A DNA stretch of 64,000 bases from positions 143,521,636 through 143,585,635 of the forward strand of contig NC_134950.1 of NCBI RefSeq assembly GCF_965638725.1. Reading direction: 5' to 3'. The translations under genes and the position numbers were made by a program. Origin of the DNA: Aptenodytes patagonicus (lineage: Eukaryota > Chordata > Aves > Sphenisciformes > Spheniscidae). Under the pieces are notes generated by a model that saw only the letters and a list, made by a program, of their open reading frames with translations, ran no database searches and was not told where the DNA came from. Below are positions 63,213 to 64,000 of this stretch, piece after piece. The number at the start of each line of letters is the position of its first letter. The stretch's first letter is position 1.

Positions 63213-64000
63213 ATGGATGGGAACTGTGGCTGTTTCCAAGTTTCGATATGAGGCGTATGCTGTATGTACAGAGACCCTGTAACTGAGGACCCCTTTGACT
63301 GCCTAGACCACCAAACCCTTCCACTTGGACAAGCAGAAGGATGCCCAGTGGTGGCCCATAGGTACTACAGCAATTTCCTCTGGGCTGTAAGATGCATGGG
63401 ACATGTTTAAGGATCACAGCAGCATCACCTGCTGTTTTACAGATAAACTCACTTGCAAATACAGGAGCCATCCACAGTGCAGAACCTGTCTTTAATAATA
63501 TTCCAATGTAATCCCTTATAAAAAAATAATTGCGTGACAAAACATAAGCCTAACACTATTCATGGGTCCGGCTACAGGTGACATACCCATTTCCCACACA
63601 CCACTCCACACTCATGTCATAGATCCTACTGCTGCTCGCTCTCCAAAGCACACGGAGGAAACTCTGCACTACTCAGCTGAGACGGGGCTCAAGCTGCTGA
63701 GGTCCCAGTGCTATGCCTCCAGACTTTCAGATTTACCTGGGACTTCTCACTGGAATACGATAATTTAGAGTTGCCCCCAGGTAACTTTTTGATCCACATC
63801 AGCTGAGCCGTAAATCTAAAATAAAAAACGTGCAGCACTCTCTCAAAAAGCTGTATTCCCAGCTCACTGCTTCCCCACCTGATTCCTCTCACTCCTGCTC
63901 CCTGTCCCACGCAGCCAGGGCTTGCTGGCACATTTAACTGAGGGCTTAGCTGACTAAAAGCACATTAGGAGCTTTTCTACTTTCAGGTGCACACTATCTC
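63213..64000. other. Intergenic DNA after the minus-strand CR1 fragment
   Basis: No gene or repeat family is recognised. A 109-codon minus-strand frame (63211-63540) has no recognisable domain and overlaps the edge of the CR1 fragment. Confidence 0.5.

Noticed and set aside
1..64000. TAC1, DLX5 or DLX6 exons expected from vertebrate gene order
   Set aside because: No neurokinin precursor or homeodomain coding sequence was seen on either strand; the neighbours lie outside the window.
1..64000. CRISPR arrays, tRNA or rRNA genes, bacterial-type systems
   Set aside because: No spaced direct repeats or cloverleaf/rRNA signatures were noticed; composition, introns and repeats are those of a bird chromosome.

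Overview
This window is vertebrate nuclear DNA, almost certainly from a bird. It is AT-rich, has very few genes and has no long open reading frame. It carries two hallmark avian repeats: CR1 LINE 3' ends and a characteristic avian endogenous-retrovirus LTR. There is no operon structure, no CRISPR array and no phage or plasmid feature. I found no tRNA or rRNA gene.

I can support one protein-coding gene: SDHAF3 (also ACN9), the LYR-motif assembly factor for the iron-sulfur subunit of succinate dehydrogenase. It lies on the minus strand and fills the middle of the window. Exon 1 (54 codons, CDS 47671-47832) sits in a CpG island at about 47.4-48.0 kb. Exon 2 (67 codons plus stop, CDS 12534-12737) lies about 35 kb away and is followed by a short 3' UTR with an AATAAA signal at 12375-12380. 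Joined, they encode 121 residues that align with the known family without a gap across the junction. That reading requires a GC-AG intron (donor AG|GCAAGT); the nearby GT would shift the frame and truncate the protein.

Layout: 1-10180 is intergenic DNA downstream of SDHAF3. In other vertebrates this side leads toward TAC1, which is not seen here. 10181-10774 is a solo LTR on the plus strand. 12350-12737 holds the 3' UTR and exon 2. 12738-47670 is the single intron, with an old CR1 scrap (29370-29452), a clear CR1 3' end (34516-34815), a perfect heptamer satellite (38547-38679) and several small simple repeats. 47415-47995 is the CpG island promoter with exon 1. 47996-64000 is upstream intergenic DNA, the side that leads toward DLX5/DLX6 in other vertebrates. 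It contains a second solo LTR of the same family on the minus strand (52769-53326, perfect 5-bp target duplication) and a minus-strand CR1 fragment (63071-63212).

I saw no new multi-gene system. The points most worth a second look are the GC-AG intron, the two oppositely oriented LTRs flanking SDHAF3 (one with an intact CRE and TATA box pointing antisense into the gene, the other able to read toward its promoter), the uninterrupted heptamer array, and two exon-like segments in the intron that I could not assign. The short ORFs elsewhere look like chance or repeat-derived reading frames.
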